This document shows positions 1-10,333 of a stretch of 64,000 bases of DNA, in pieces (position 1 is the first letter of the stretch; every line of letters starts with the position of its first letter). Under the pieces are notes generated by a model that was not told the DNA's origin, made no database searches, and was given only the letters and a program-made list of their open reading frames with translations. A program made the translations under genes and the position numbers. The DNA lies in assembly GCA_020845705.1 (NCBI GenBank), contig JADLFH010000040.1, positions 92,917 through 156,916 of the forward strand, read 5' to 3'. Origin of the DNA: Microthrixaceae bacterium (lineage in GTDB: Bacteria > Actinomycetota > Acidimicrobiia > Acidimicrobiales > Microtrichaceae).

Positions 1-2735
1 CCGTCCGCGACGCGGTACACGTCCACTCCGGGTGCAACGTCGAGCGAGTGCAGGTCGAGCTGCTGTGCGAGCGTCGAGCGGGTCGCGTCGAGCATCGGAC
101 TCGAATCCGAAAGGCTCCCGGCGCTCAGGCTCGAGACCACCACCACGTAGCGGACACCGTGGTCCACGAGCTGGGAACCGAGGCGGCTCTGTCCGCCTGA
201 GAGCGCCGAGCGAACCGTGTCGGCCAGCGCGTCTGCGGCCCGGGAACGACGCGGGGGGTGCACGCTGCCGAGGCCGGGACGCACTCCGCGGGTGACGGCG
301 AACGCCAAACCCTCTTCGAGAGGCACCGAGCGCATGGGAAGCACGTCGGAGTCACCGAGCCACAGGGTGCGATAGTTCGAGTCGTCGGCTTCCTCCAGCG
401 TCGCGACAGCCGCCACCACGTCCCCGTCGACGAGGCCCCACCTGCCGTCGATCGCCGCCTGGAGGAACGGTACGACGGCTACGGCTGCGACCAGCGCAAC
501 CACGCTCGCGGCGGCCTGGCGCCAGCCGAAGGCTCCGCCCCGGACATCTGCGTGAAAGGACTCCACTCCGAGTCCCACGGCGAAGGCCAACGCTGCGGCG
601 GCCGGCGCGAGGAGAACACCACTGCCGGGGCGCACACCGTCGGGCCAGCACCGGTAGGACAACAGCGCGGCTCCCCAGGCGGCGATCGCGACCGACCACG
701 AGATGGCACCCCAGCGGAACCGCCATCCGCGTCCCACGACCATCACCAGCACAGCCACCACCGGTACCGCCGCCCACAACAGCGTGTCGCCGTCGCCACC
801 CACGCTCAACCGCAGAAGTTCGTCGAGGTGGGGGCGGCGCGAATCGTTCGGCCCCCACAGGACGCTCCAGCGGTCCGAACGGGCCAACAGGTCGAGGGAT
901 GTGGGCAACGAGCAGAGGAAACCGACCCCGATCGCGATCCCCCCTGACCGAGCGACCCGTCTTGCCCCGGCCACGTCGCCCGACAGGGCGAGCAGCGCCC
1001 CGATGAGAACCGCCATCCCGAGCGTGATCACGAACCCGACGGCGCTGACCGTCGCAGCGATCGCCACGATGAGGCCCGTCACGACCCCCTCGTGGAAGGG
1101 GCGGGACGAGGCGAAGGGTGCAACGCCACTCGCGCGTGCCAGATGCGCAAGGATCCAGGGAGCGACACCGTATGAGACCAAGGCAACCCATCGCCCCGAG
1201 GCGATGGCGTCATAGGGAACCGCCACGACCACATATGCCATCGTGGCGGCGAGACGGGCTCTCGGCGACAGGATGTCGCGGCCGCAACGCCAGGCCCCGA
1301 GCGCCCCAAGGGGAAGACCGGCCAACAGAACCAGGGTCCGGGCCGGCCCGCCACCCCCGAGGAGGGCGAAGTGGCCGACGCCCAACACCGCCAGCACACC
1401 CGGCGCAGCCCCGTTCACCACGAAGCCCTCCTGCCGCCAACCTCCCCACCACTCACGCAGGAGGGCCCCTGGAGGACCCACCGGAAGGAAGTCACGCAAC
1501 ACCGGCACGCCGTGGGTCAGGAGGCCACGCGACCCGATCGCGAACACGGCCGCCAGGATCACCGCCAACACCGCACCTGCCAGTACCGACTCGTGTTGCA
1601 GGGTCGATGGCAGGTCCCGTGCCGCGGCTATCGCGTCCGGGATGCGACGGCTCGTCGCAGCCCGGAGGTTCCGGTATGAGGTGACGATCCGACCGCTGCC
1701 GCGGATCTGGGCGGCCCGGATGTCGCCGTCGGGAACCCTGCGCGACGCCTGCACCTTCCGGCGTCGGGACAAGGCAGAGGGCAGGTGGAGCAGGTTCCAA
1801 CCCCAAGCGCGGATGATGTCGAGAGATCGACCGACGTGTCCGAAGCACGTCGAGGTGACGAGATCGGCCACGGAGAGCAGCGCCGCCAGGGGCGCCACTC
1901 GCAGAAGGTGACCGGGCCCGTAGGTGGTCAGCACCACACGCGCCTGGTCACGCACCTCCTTGCGGCGGTCATCAGCAGAGGAATCGGCGAGGCTGGAATC
2001 CCTGGCGTGTCGGGCAACGGCGGCGGGCATCACCGCGACGCTCGCTCCCGCCACGCGAGCCCGCCAGCACAGATCCAGGGCCTCACCCGCCGGGGTCATC
2101 GCCGGCGTGAAGCCTCCGAGGTCGCCGAAGAGGTCTGCGCGCACGAGCATCGCGGCGGTCGACACCATGAACACATCTCGGGAAGCGTCGTGTTGGGACT
2201 GGTCCAGCTCACCCGCCTCGATCAAGGGCACTGTGAAGCCGAAGGCATCGACGCCATATCCCATCTCGTCGAGGCGCTCGGGGTCCTCGGCGCGCACCAG
2301 CTTGGCGCCGACGATCCCCGCGTTCGCACGGAAGGCCTCGGTGACCAGCGCGTGAACAGCCCCCGGTTCGAGCTGTGTGTCGTCGTGGCAGAACAGCAGG
2401 AAGGTGGCGCCTTCGACCGTGCCCAACACCGTGTTGCACACCGCACCGAAGCTCGGCGCCGAGAACACCTCACGCACGAACGCACCCGGCAGCAACTCTG
2501 CGATCTTCTCGGTGGTGGCCTGCTCGGCGGAGGCGTCGAGGACGACCACCGTCAGGTTGCCGTACTCCTGGGCGGCGAGCCCTTCCAGAGCAGGGGCGAT
2601 CTCCTCGGGTCCTCCCGTGGTCGCCACCACGGCGACGACCGCCGGCAGACCGGTCCCCACCTGCATTCCTCGCTCGCCATCTCGCCCCTCGGGCGGATCG
2701 CCGTCGGGGTCGGAGGGGGGGGACTGGGACGACAT
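1..2735 (-). CDS. Large GT2 glycosyltransferase with C-terminal membrane region (partial, 3' end outside window)
   Basis: The frame is open from ATG at 2735 to the left edge, over 910 codons, so the C-terminus is missing. The first 230 or so residues are a GT-A (family 2) domain: a nucleotide-binding start (VVAVVATTGG), a CHDD motif in the DxD position and an EALDLCWRAR segment in the place of the catalytic acid and acceptor helix. After about residue 330 the protein becomes strongly hydrophobic with many membrane segments, then a soluble tail still coding at base 1. Large actinobacterial GT2 proteins with this layout work on the cell envelope. An in-frame ATG at 2666 is an alternative start that trims a Pro/Asp-rich lead. 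It is divergent from rmd. Donor and acceptor cannot be told. Confidence 0.85.
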   Translation of the reverse strand, partial: MSSQSPPSDPDGDPPEGRDGERGMQVGTGLPAVVAVVATTGGPEEIAPALEGLAAQEYGNLTVVVLDASAEQATTEKIAELLPGAFVREVFSAPSFGAVCNTVLGTVEGATFLLFCHDDTQLEPGAVHALVTEAFRANAGIVGAKLVRAEDPERLDEMGYGVDAFGFTVPLIEAGELDQSQHDASRDVFMVSTAAMLVRADLFGDLGGFTPAMTPAGEALDLCWRARVAGASVAVMPAAVARHARDSSLADSSADDRRKEVRDQARVVLTTYGPGHLLRVAPLAALLSVADLVTSTCFGHVGRSLDIIRAWGWNLLHLPSALSRRRKVQASRRVPDGDIRAAQIRGSGRIVTSYRNLRAATSRRIPDAIAAARDLPSTLQHESVLAGAVLAVILAAVFAIGSRGLLTHGVPVLRDFLPVGPPGALLREWWGGWRQEGFVVNGAAPGVLAVLGVGHFALLGGGGPARTLVLLAGLPLGALGAWRCGRDILSPRARLAATMAYVVVAVPYDAIASGRWVALVSYGVAPWILAHLARASGVAPFASSRPFHEGVVTGLIVAIAATVSAVGFVITLGMAVLIGALLALSGDVAGARRVARSGGIAIGVGFLCSLPTSLDLLARSDRWSVLWGPNDSRRPHLDELLRLSVGGDGDTLLWAAVPVVAVLVMVVGRGWRFRWGAISWSVAIAAWGAALLSYRCWPDGVRPGSGVLLAPAAAALAFAVGLGVESFHADVRGGAFGWRQAAASVVALVAAVAVVPFLQAAIDGRWGLVDGDVVAAVATLEEADDSNYRTLWLGDSDVLPMRSVPLEEGLAFAVTRGVRPGLGSVHPPRRSRAADALADTVRSALSGGQSRLGSQLVDHGVRYVVVVSSLSAGSLSDSSPMLDATRSTLAQQLDLHSLDVAPGVDVYRVAD

Positions 2736-2823
2736 GAGCGAGCGCGCCGGCCGTCGCCCGAGCTACGGCCGGCGGGCGATCGTAGCCGACAACGGTCGGG
2801 AACCGCCCCCACGCCCAGACCCC

Positions 2824-2829
2824 TAGACT
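2824..2829 (+). promoter_or_regulatory. -10 hexamer TAGACT of the rmd-gmd unit
   Basis: TAGACT fits the TANNNT -10 consensus. It is followed by 6 bases and a GTG at 2836, which is the spacing seen at other leaderless starts in this window. No clear -35 was found. Confidence 0.5.
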
Positions 2830-2835
2830 CCCGGC

Positions 2836-2876
2836 GTGCTCGCCCCCGACCCGATCCTCGACCGCCCCTACCCGTC

Positions 2877-2880
<4 letters not shown>
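2836..2880 (+). CDS. Possible 14-codon leaderless leader ORF coupled to rmd
   Basis: GTG at 2836 lies 6 bases after the TAGACT hexamer. It opens a 14-codon frame (MLAPDPILDRPYPS) whose TGA at 2878-2880 overlaps the GTG start of rmd (2877) as GTGA. The rmd GTG has no Shine-Dalgarno sequence, so translation could begin on the leaderless mini-ORF and restart on rmd. It may equally be just a 41-base leader. The peptide resembles nothing I know. Confidence 0.35.
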
Positions 2881-4779
<1,899 letters not shown>

Positions 4780-4792
4780 CGGCCGGCTGACA

Positions 4793-5752
4793 TTGGGCGT
4801 CGGGCCGAGCGTCACCGTCGTCGCCGGCGGGGTGGGCGCTGCGCGCCTGTTGCGCGGCGTGGTCCGCGTCACCGATCCGGACCTGGTCACCGCAGTCGTG
4901 AACGTGGGCGACGACGACATCCTCCACGGGCTGCACATATCGCCCGACCTCGACACCATCACCTACACACTCGCCGAGGCGATCGACCCCACACGCGGCT
5001 GGGGGCTGCGGAACGAGACGTGGCAGGCCATGGAGTTGCTGCGGCGATATGCCGCCTCCGCCGGCCGCGAGGACCTTTCGTGGTTCAACCTGGGCGACAC
5101 TGATCTCGGCACGCACTTGTACCGCACCTCGCGTCGCCTCGACGGGGGCGCCCTGTCGGAGATCACGGCGGAGATCGCCGCGGCCTGGGGGATCCGAGCG
5201 CACCTGTTGCCGGTGTCGAACGATCCGATCCGCACTCGGCTAGTCACCGCGGATGGGGTCGAGTTGACGTTCCAGGAGTACTTCGTGCGACACCACCACG
5301 GCGTCGAGGTCTGCGAGGTGAGCTTCGTGGGAGCCGCGGTGGCCGAGCCGGCACCAGGCGTCATCGACGCGATCGGCGCCGCGGACGTGGTGATCATCGC
5401 TCCGTCGAACCCGATCGTGTCGATCGAGCCGGTGCTCGCAGTTCCGGGGGTCAGAGCGGCGGTCGAATCGCGTCGTGACAGCTGTGTGGCGGTATCGCCC
5501 ATCGTGGGAGGCAGAGCGCTGAAAGGCCCCGCCGACCGATTGCTGGCCGAGCTGGGACATGAGGCATCGGCCCTCGGCGTCGCGGGCATCTACCGGGATC
5601 TGGCTGCATCGATCGTGATCGACTCGGTCGATACGGCCCTCGGCCCCGCGATCGAGGCCACCGGCATGCGAGCAGTGTGCGAGCCCTCGATCATGGTCGA
5701 CATCGAGGCTGCGACCGCCCTGGCCGCCGCTTGCGTCGGAGCGGTCCGATGA
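4793..5752 (+). CDS. cofD: 2-phospho-L-lactate/phosphoenolpyruvate transferase, F420 biosynthesis
   Basis: A 319-residue CofD/FbiA protein. It transfers the phospho-lactyl (or PEP) group from its GDP adduct to the deazaflavin Fo, making F420-0 or its dehydro form. Family motifs seen are VAGGVGAARLL at the N-terminus, the NLGDTDLGTH segment and the late APSNPIVSIEPVLAVPG segment. The annotated start is TTG at 4793, which gives the expected N-terminus, but it has no good ribosome site and lies 13 bases after gmd. The stop overlaps the start of cofE (ATGA), so the two are translationally coupled. The actinobacterial name would be fbiA. Confidence 0.92.
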   Translation: MGVGPSVTVVAGGVGAARLLRGVVRVTDPDLVTAVVNVGDDDILHGLHISPDLDTITYTLAEAIDPTRGWGLRNETWQAMELLRRYAASAGREDLSWFNLGDTDLGTHLYRTSRRLDGGALSEITAEIAAAWGIRAHLLPVSNDPIRTRLVTADGVELTFQEYFVRHHHGVEVCEVSFVGAAVAEPAPGVIDAIGAADVVIIAPSNPIVSIEPVLAVPGVRAAVESRRDSCVAVSPIVGGRALKGPADRLLAELGHEASALGVAGIYRDLAASIVIDSVDTALGPAIEATGMRAVCEPSIMVDIEAATALAAACVGAVR

Positions 5753-6456
5753 GCATCGAGATGCTGCCGGTCCACGGCATCGGCGAGATCACCCGGGGCG
5801 CGGACCTTGCAGGCATGATCGGTTCGGCAGTGGAGCTGTGTGATCGCGACATCGTGGTGGTCACACAGAAGGTGGTCTCAAAGGCCGAAGGGGCGATGGT
5901 CCGCATCGACGCCACCGATCCGCTCTCGCACAAGCCGGTTGTCGAGGCCGAGTCGGTTCGGATCCTCAGACGGCGCGGCGACCTCGTGATCAGCGAGACG
6001 AAGCACGGTTTCGTGTGCGCCAACGCGGGAATCGACCTGTCCAACGTGGAGTCGGGCTGGGCCGCGCTGCTGCCTGAGGACCCCGACCGTTCCGCACGAA
6101 GGATCCGCGACGGGCTGCGGGGACGTTTCGACGTCCGTGTGGGAGTGATCGTCTCCGACACCTTCGGCCGGCCCTGGCGACGCGGCGTTGTGGACGTGGC
6201 GATCGGATGCGCCGGGCTGGTCCCGGTCCTCGACCTGCGCGGCAGCACCGACGCCTACGGTCGCACGCTCCAGGTGACCGAGGTGGCCCTCGTCGACGAG
6301 TTGGCCGCCGCGGCGGAGCTGGTGATGGGCAAGGCGACGGGGGTGCCCGCTGCGGTGATCCGTGGCGGGGATCCGAGCTGGTTCCTCGGCGACGACGACA
6401 GGGGTGGCGTGGTGGCCGACGTCGTCCGCCACCCCTCCGACGACCTCTTCCGCTGA
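5749..6456 (+). CDS. cofE: Coenzyme F420-0:L-glutamate ligase, single-domain
   Basis: A 235-residue CofE domain that adds gamma-linked glutamates to F420-0 using GTP. Family motifs include VVVTQKVVSKAEG, a conserved HGFVCANAGID segment and SDTFGRPWRRGVVDVAIGCAGL. ATG 5749 overlaps the cofD stop and gives the right N-terminus; an upstream in-frame ATG lies inside cofD. Most actinobacterial FbiB proteins are about twice as long because they carry an FMN-dependent nitroreductase domain at the C-terminus; this one ends at the ligase domain, as in archaea. A separate reductase would be needed if the pathway runs through dehydro-F420-0. Confidence 0.92.
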   Translation: MSIEMLPVHGIGEITRGADLAGMIGSAVELCDRDIVVVTQKVVSKAEGAMVRIDATDPLSHKPVVEAESVRILRRRGDLVISETKHGFVCANAGIDLSNVESGWAALLPEDPDRSARRIRDGLRGRFDVRVGVIVSDTFGRPWRRGVVDVAIGCAGLVPVLDLRGSTDAYGRTLQVTEVALVDELAAAAELVMGKATGVPAAVIRGGDPSWFLGDDDRGGVVADVVRHPSDDLFR

Positions 6457-6485
6457 CTGGGATCCCACCCCCACCACCCCGGCCA

Positions 6486-7352
6486 TTACAGGACGGAGAT
6501 GACCTCCGCCGCGAAGCGCTCGAGGGACTCCTGCTGCACCTCCAGGTCCTCGATGTCGCCACCGTAGAAGTACCAGGGGCAAACGATCGCGTCGGTAACC
6601 CCGACCTCGGCGAGGCGACGGAATCCGTCGACCTCGAGCGCGTCCATCGAGATGGCCTTGATCTCGAAGGGCAGGTGATCGCGTTCCATCTCGCGGCGCA
6701 ACACAGCCAGCTTGTCGATGACGACCGCCAGCTCTTCGGTGGTGCTCACGACCGAGATCCAACCGTCGCCCAATCGCGCGGCACGTCGCAGGCCGGCAGG
6801 CGAGTGTCCACCCACGTAGATCGGCACCTGCCCTGGAGCGGCGGGCCGCATCATCAGCCGGTTGAAGTCGTAGTGGGCGCCGTGGTACTCGACGAACTCG
6901 CCGCTGCAAGCAAGTCGGATGATCTCGATCGCCTCGTCGGCGCGGGCGCCCCGACTTCTCATCTCCTGGCCCAACCAGGTGAATTCCTCGGGGATCCAGC
7001 TCAGCCCCACCCCCAGCCCGACACGTCCCCCCGACAGCGACGCCGCGGATGAGACGGCCTTCGCCACCAGCAGTGGCTCGCGGATGCCCAGCTTCAGGAC
7101 GTTCGTGTAGAAGCGGATGCGTTCGGTGACCGCCGCCATCGCAGGAATCGCCACGAAGGGGTCGAGGAAGGGTGTCTCCGCCGGCCAGAACCGCGACCCG
7201 TCCTCCGTGTAGGGGTACTTCGCCGAGACGGTCTCGGGGTAGAACACCGACTCCGGCACCGCCACCGAGGAGAAGCCCACCGCCTCGGCCGTACGGGCAA
7301 GTGGCAGGTAGTGGCTCGGATCGAGCATGGGGATGGCGACGGTGAACTGCAT
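6486..7352 (-). CDS. LLM-class (luciferase-like) F420-dependent oxidoreductase
   Basis: A 288-residue TIM-barrel protein of the luciferase-like monooxygenase family. Visible signatures are TVAIPML at the N-terminus, the RIRFYTNVLKLGIREPLLVAKAV-type strand and helix split around residue 85, SGGRVGLGVGLSW and PIYVGGHSPAGLRRAARLGDGW. Members use F420 or FMN for hydride transfer. Its position tail-to-tail with cofDE makes F420 likely. ATG 7352 is chosen because the conserved barrel begins there and an AGGA lies 7 bases upstream; an in-frame start 7 codons earlier is possible. The substrate is unknown. Confidence 0.88.
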   Translation of the reverse strand: MQFTVAIPMLDPSHYLPLARTAEAVGFSSVAVPESVFYPETVSAKYPYTEDGSRFWPAETPFLDPFVAIPAMAAVTERIRFYTNVLKLGIREPLLVAKAVSSAASLSGGRVGLGVGLSWIPEEFTWLGQEMRSRGARADEAIEIIRLACSGEFVEYHGAHYDFNRLMMRPAAPGQVPIYVGGHSPAGLRRAARLGDGWISVVSTTEELAVVIDKLAVLRREMERDHLPFEIKAISMDALEVDGFRRLAEVGVTDAIVCPWYFYGGDIEDLEVQQESLERFAAEVISVL

Positions 7353-7385
7353 CGGCCCATCCTGTCTCCCCACCGGGACCCACCG

Positions 7386-8333
7386 CTACCTGCGACCCCG
7401 CTCCCACTCGATCACCGCGCGGCTCCCTTCGGGGATCTCGGTCCACGCCTCCCAGCCGAGCTGCATCTTCGCTCGACTGGCGTCCAGAGCCGATCGGTCC
7501 AGCTCGCCGTCACGCGCCGGCGCGTAGATGGCAGGCGTTGTCACGCCGGCAGCCTCGGCCATCGATCGATACAGCTCGTTGACGGAGGTCTCCCGGCCGG
7601 TGCCGATGTTCATGAGCAATCCGCCGCCCCGATCCGACGCCCGGTAAAAGGCGTCGACCACGTCGTCCACGAACACGAAATCACGGGTCTGGTCGCCCGT
7701 GCCGAAGATCGTGCATGGCTCCCCGTCGAGCAGCTTGCCGGCGAAGATCGAGACCACACCGGCCTCGCCGTGGGGATCCTGACGCGGTCCGTAGACGTTG
7801 GCGAGCGCAAGGGAGGTGTACTCGAGCTGGTACATCTCCCGGTAGGCGGCGAGGTAGTCGGTGAAGACACGTTTCGTGATGCCATAGGGCGACAGCGGGC
7901 GAAGCGGGTGCGCCTCGGTGACGGGCAGCTCTGACGCGTCCACCTCGCCGTAGATCGTGCCTCCGCTCGATGCGAACACCACCTTGCGCGCTCCCCCGCG
8001 ACGGGCGCCCTCGAGCACGTTGATGGATCCGATCACGTTGATCTGCGCGTCGAGCACGGGGTTGGAAACCGACACCCGGACATCGGCCTGTGCTGCGAGG
8101 TGGTACACGACCTCGGGTTTGCGACGCTCGATCAACTCCACCACCGAGTCGACGCAGATGTCGATCTGGTGGAAGCTCAGCTCGTTGTTGCGGTCCGAGC
8201 GGGCCTCCGCGAGGTTCGTGAGGCTGCCGGATGACAGGTTGTCCACCACGTCCACCGACCAACCTTCCGCGAGGAGCCGATCCACGAGCGTCGAACCGAT
8301 GAAGCCGGCACCGCCGGTTACGAGGGCCTTCAC
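7386..8333 (-). CDS. NAD-dependent sugar epimerase, UDP-glucose 4-epimerase-like
   Basis: A 315-residue extended SDR. It has TGGAGFIGSTLVDRLL, a DNLSSG acidic-loop motif, HLAAQADVRVS, an SSGGTIYGE stretch and the YGITK catalytic pair. This is closest to GalE-like 4-epimerases. GTG 8333 is the start because a strong GGAGGT lies 6 bases upstream and homology begins there; the open frame runs on another 36 codons. It sits just after the guanylyltransferase gene on the same strand. Whether it acts on UDP-glucose or another nucleotide sugar cannot be decided. Confidence 0.85.
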   Translation of the reverse strand: MKALVTGGAGFIGSTLVDRLLAEGWSVDVVDNLSSGSLTNLAEARSDRNNELSFHQIDICVDSVVELIERRKPEVVYHLAAQADVRVSVSNPVLDAQINVIGSINVLEGARRGGARKVVFASSGGTIYGEVDASELPVTEAHPLRPLSPYGITKRVFTDYLAAYREMYQLEYTSLALANVYGPRQDPHGEAGVVSIFAGKLLDGEPCTIFGTGDQTRDFVFVDDVVDAFYRASDRGGGLLMNIGTGRETSVNELYRSMAEAAGVTTPAIYAPARDGELDRSALDASRAKMQLGWEAWTEIPEGSRAVIEWERGRR

Positions 8334-8373
8334 ACCGATACCTCCGTTAGTGGGACGACCGTGGTCGCCGAGA

Positions 8374-9390
8374 TCAGGTCCACATTTCCTTCGGCGGAAC
8401 TGTGGCTCCTTCAAGGGTGAGGGCGGCATCGACCGACTCACCCGGTCCGATCACACTCAGGTCCAACACGCTCGCATTCGACCCCACCCGGGCATCCCAG
8501 CCGACGATGGAGTTGCGGATCACCGCACAGCCACCGATCACCGCACCCCTCATCACGATCGAATCAACAACCAGCGCCCCCTCGGCGATCGAGGCGGCTT
8601 CTCCCACGACCGAGCGCTCCACCTTCGCCGTGGCCGCGACGAAGGCCCCCGGGTGGATCCCGCTCACATGCGCGCCGGAGCGGCGTCCGTCGAGCTCGTC
8701 GAGCTGCGCTGCGATGTACGCCTCGGGAGTGCCGGCGTCTATCCAGTACGCCTCGGATCCCATCGCGAACAGAGAGCCCTCCGAAGCGAGCCGCGGGAAG
8801 ACGTCCCGCTCGATCGACGAAGGTCTGCCCGGCTCCACCAGATCGAGTACCGAAGGTTCGAGTACATAGGTGCCCGCGTTGATCCAGTTGCTCGGTGCCG
8901 TACCCGGCGCCGGCTTCTCGATGAACTGGCGGACCCGTCCATCGTCGTCGGTGACCACGACGCCGTAGCGGGACGGATCCTCCACCGGGGTCAGCGCGAT
9001 CGTGGCCCGCGCGCCCCGCTCCGCGTGCAACGCCCATAGCGCACCGACATCGAGATCGGTGAGCACGTCGCCGTTGAGCGCCAGGAAGGTGTCGTCGATT
9101 CCGGCGGCACGCGCCGCGAACGCGATCGCTCCAGCGGTGTCGAGGGGCTCCGGTTCCTGCGCGTAACACAACTCCACTCCAACACAACGACCATCGGGGA
9201 ACGCCTCACGAAAGCTGTCGGGCTGATAGCCGAGAGACAACACGACCTCGGTGACACCGATCTCGCCGAGACGCCCGACCACCCGCTCGATCATCGTCGA
9301 GTGGACTACCGGAAGGAGCTGCTTCGGACATCCGAGGGTCAGGGGGCGGAGTCGAGTGCCGAACCCGCCCACGAGGACGACCGCCCGCAC
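8374..9390 (-). CDS. Mannose-1-phosphate guanylyltransferase-like sugar nucleotidyltransferase
   Basis: A 338-residue protein with an N-terminal nucleotidyltransferase domain. The signature LVGGFGTRLRPLT is followed by the PKQLLPV loop, LNGDVLTDLD (metal-binding Asp) and the FIEKP motif. Residues after about 240 form hexapeptide-type repeats of a left-handed beta helix. This layout matches the GDP-mannose pyrophosphorylase group. With gmd, rmd and fcl nearby, GDP-mannose is the most likely product. A glucose-1-phosphate-type specificity cannot be excluded from sequence alone. The next gene upstream ends 3 bases before its start. Confidence 0.82.
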   Translation of the reverse strand: MRAVVLVGGFGTRLRPLTLGCPKQLLPVVHSTMIERVVGRLGEIGVTEVVLSLGYQPDSFREAFPDGRCVGVELCYAQEPEPLDTAGAIAFAARAAGIDDTFLALNGDVLTDLDVGALWALHAERGARATIALTPVEDPSRYGVVVTDDDGRVRQFIEKPAPGTAPSNWINAGTYVLEPSVLDLVEPGRPSSIERDVFPRLASEGSLFAMGSEAYWIDAGTPEAYIAAQLDELDGRRSGAHVSGIHPGAFVAATAKVERSVVGEAASIAEGALVVDSIVMRGAVIGGCAVIRNSIVGWDARVGSNASVLDLSVIGPGESVDAALTLEGATVPPKEMWT

Positions 9391-9393
9391 CCC

Positions 9394-10209
9394 CTAGCCC
9401 GCCGTCGTCGTGGTCTGTTCCGCCGATGGCGCCGCCGTGGTGGTTGGAGAACCGGCCACAGCGGTCGTCGTTGGCGTCTCGACCGGCGGCAAGGAGGTTG
9501 GGGACCCATCGGTGGGTTCCTGGGTGCCCCCGCCCTCCGCCTCGAGGGGGTTCTTGAGCTGCTCGACAGACGGTGGCAGCGGGATGGTCTTGGTGTCCTC
9601 CGGCACCAGCGCAACGACCAGGATGCCACCGTCGTCAGTGAAGCGGACCTTTCCGAAGTCCTTGGTGAAGACCTCCGGCTTGACCTTCTCGCTGGCCTGA
9701 GGCGGCCAGACGAAGACCTTCAGGACTGCCTTCTTCTTCTTGCCGTCGATAGTGCAGGTGGACGGCGACTTCCACATGTCGCCCCCGGCGCCGGCGGGGA
9801 AGGTGACCTCGTCGTCGGAGATCTCCAAGCCGATCTGGTCGGCGAACTTCTGGAACGTCGCGTTCTTGCCGGTCACGGTGGTACTGAAGGGGTGGATGTG
9901 GATGAGCCCGTCCGCGTGGGTGTGGATGCCGAAGGGGTCACCAGGGCCGTCGGGGAGCTTCTGAAGCGCGTCGGGGTAGGAGTCGCAGTGGTAGGAGCCG
10001 TACCCGTAGTGCCAGTGGTCACCCACGATCGGCGCTTCGCTCGACTGTCCCACCCGGGAGTCACGCGCCAGCCAGACCAGCACGCTGCCGACCACCACCA
10101 CAGCCACAACGGCCAACGGAAAGCCCAAGGGCCGGCGTTGTCCGGCCACCTTGGTGGTACCTGCGCGCTGGACGCGCTGGATCTTCTTGGTCGAGGAGGC
10201 CTTGCCCAT
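9394..10209 (-). CDS. Membrane-anchored His-rich extracytoplasmic protein with Thr/Pro tail, function unknown
   Basis: A 271-residue protein. A basic N-terminus is followed by one membrane helix (about residues 29-47), so the rest is probably outside the membrane. The first outer segment is rich in His: H65, H67, H74 and then H96, H98, H104 and H106 in a GIHTHADGLIHIHP block. This could bind a metal, which is inference. The last 55 residues are a low-complexity Thr/Pro/Ala tail. ATG 10209 starts the basic lead; an in-frame start 15 codons upstream is less likely. It precedes the guanylyltransferase gene by 3 bases. I do not recognise the function. Confidence 0.75.
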   Translation of the reverse strand: MGKASSTKKIQRVQRAGTTKVAGQRRPLGFPLAVVAVVVVGSVLVWLARDSRVGQSSEAPIVGDHWHYGYGSYHCDSYPDALQKLPDGPGDPFGIHTHADGLIHIHPFSTTVTGKNATFQKFADQIGLEISDDEVTFPAGAGGDMWKSPSTCTIDGKKKKAVLKVFVWPPQASEKVKPEVFTKDFGKVRFTDDGGILVVALVPEDTKTIPLPPSVEQLKNPLEAEGGGTQEPTDGSPTSLPPVETPTTTAVAGSPTTTAAPSAEQTTTTAG

Positions 10210-10219
10210 ACGGCCGAAC

Positions 10220-10225
10220 ACGGTA
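10220..10225 (-). promoter_or_regulatory. Possible -10 hexamer TACCGT
   Basis: On the minus strand TACCGT lies 10 bases before ATG 10209. It fits TANNNT but the spacing is longer than at the clearer leaderless starts. Confidence 0.3.
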
Positions 10226-10280
10226 GCCGCGCAGCGGCTACCGCCCGGAACCACCCGAGGCCCTCAGGCGATCCCACACA

Positions 10281-10333
10281 CCGAACTTGCGTACGAATCC
10301 GTCCTCTGCCGGCGGATCCCTACGCCGGTTCGG
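10281..10333. repeat. Palindromic repeat, copy 1 (family shared with right window edge)
   Basis: The left arm begins CCGAACTTGCGTACGAATCC (10281) and the right arm ends CCCTACGCCGGTTCGG (10333). The arms are about 23 bases each, pair with few mismatches and are separated by a 7-base loop. The right arm covers the TAG stop of the GT4 gene at 10320. A related palindrome occurs at 63926. Position just at a gene end suggests an extragenic palindrome or terminator-like hairpin. Confidence 0.7.

Noticed and set aside
1785..2876. Plus-strand extension of the rmd frame by over 360 codons
   Set aside because: It is antisense to the GT2 gene and has no family motifs; SDR similarity begins at GTG 2877.
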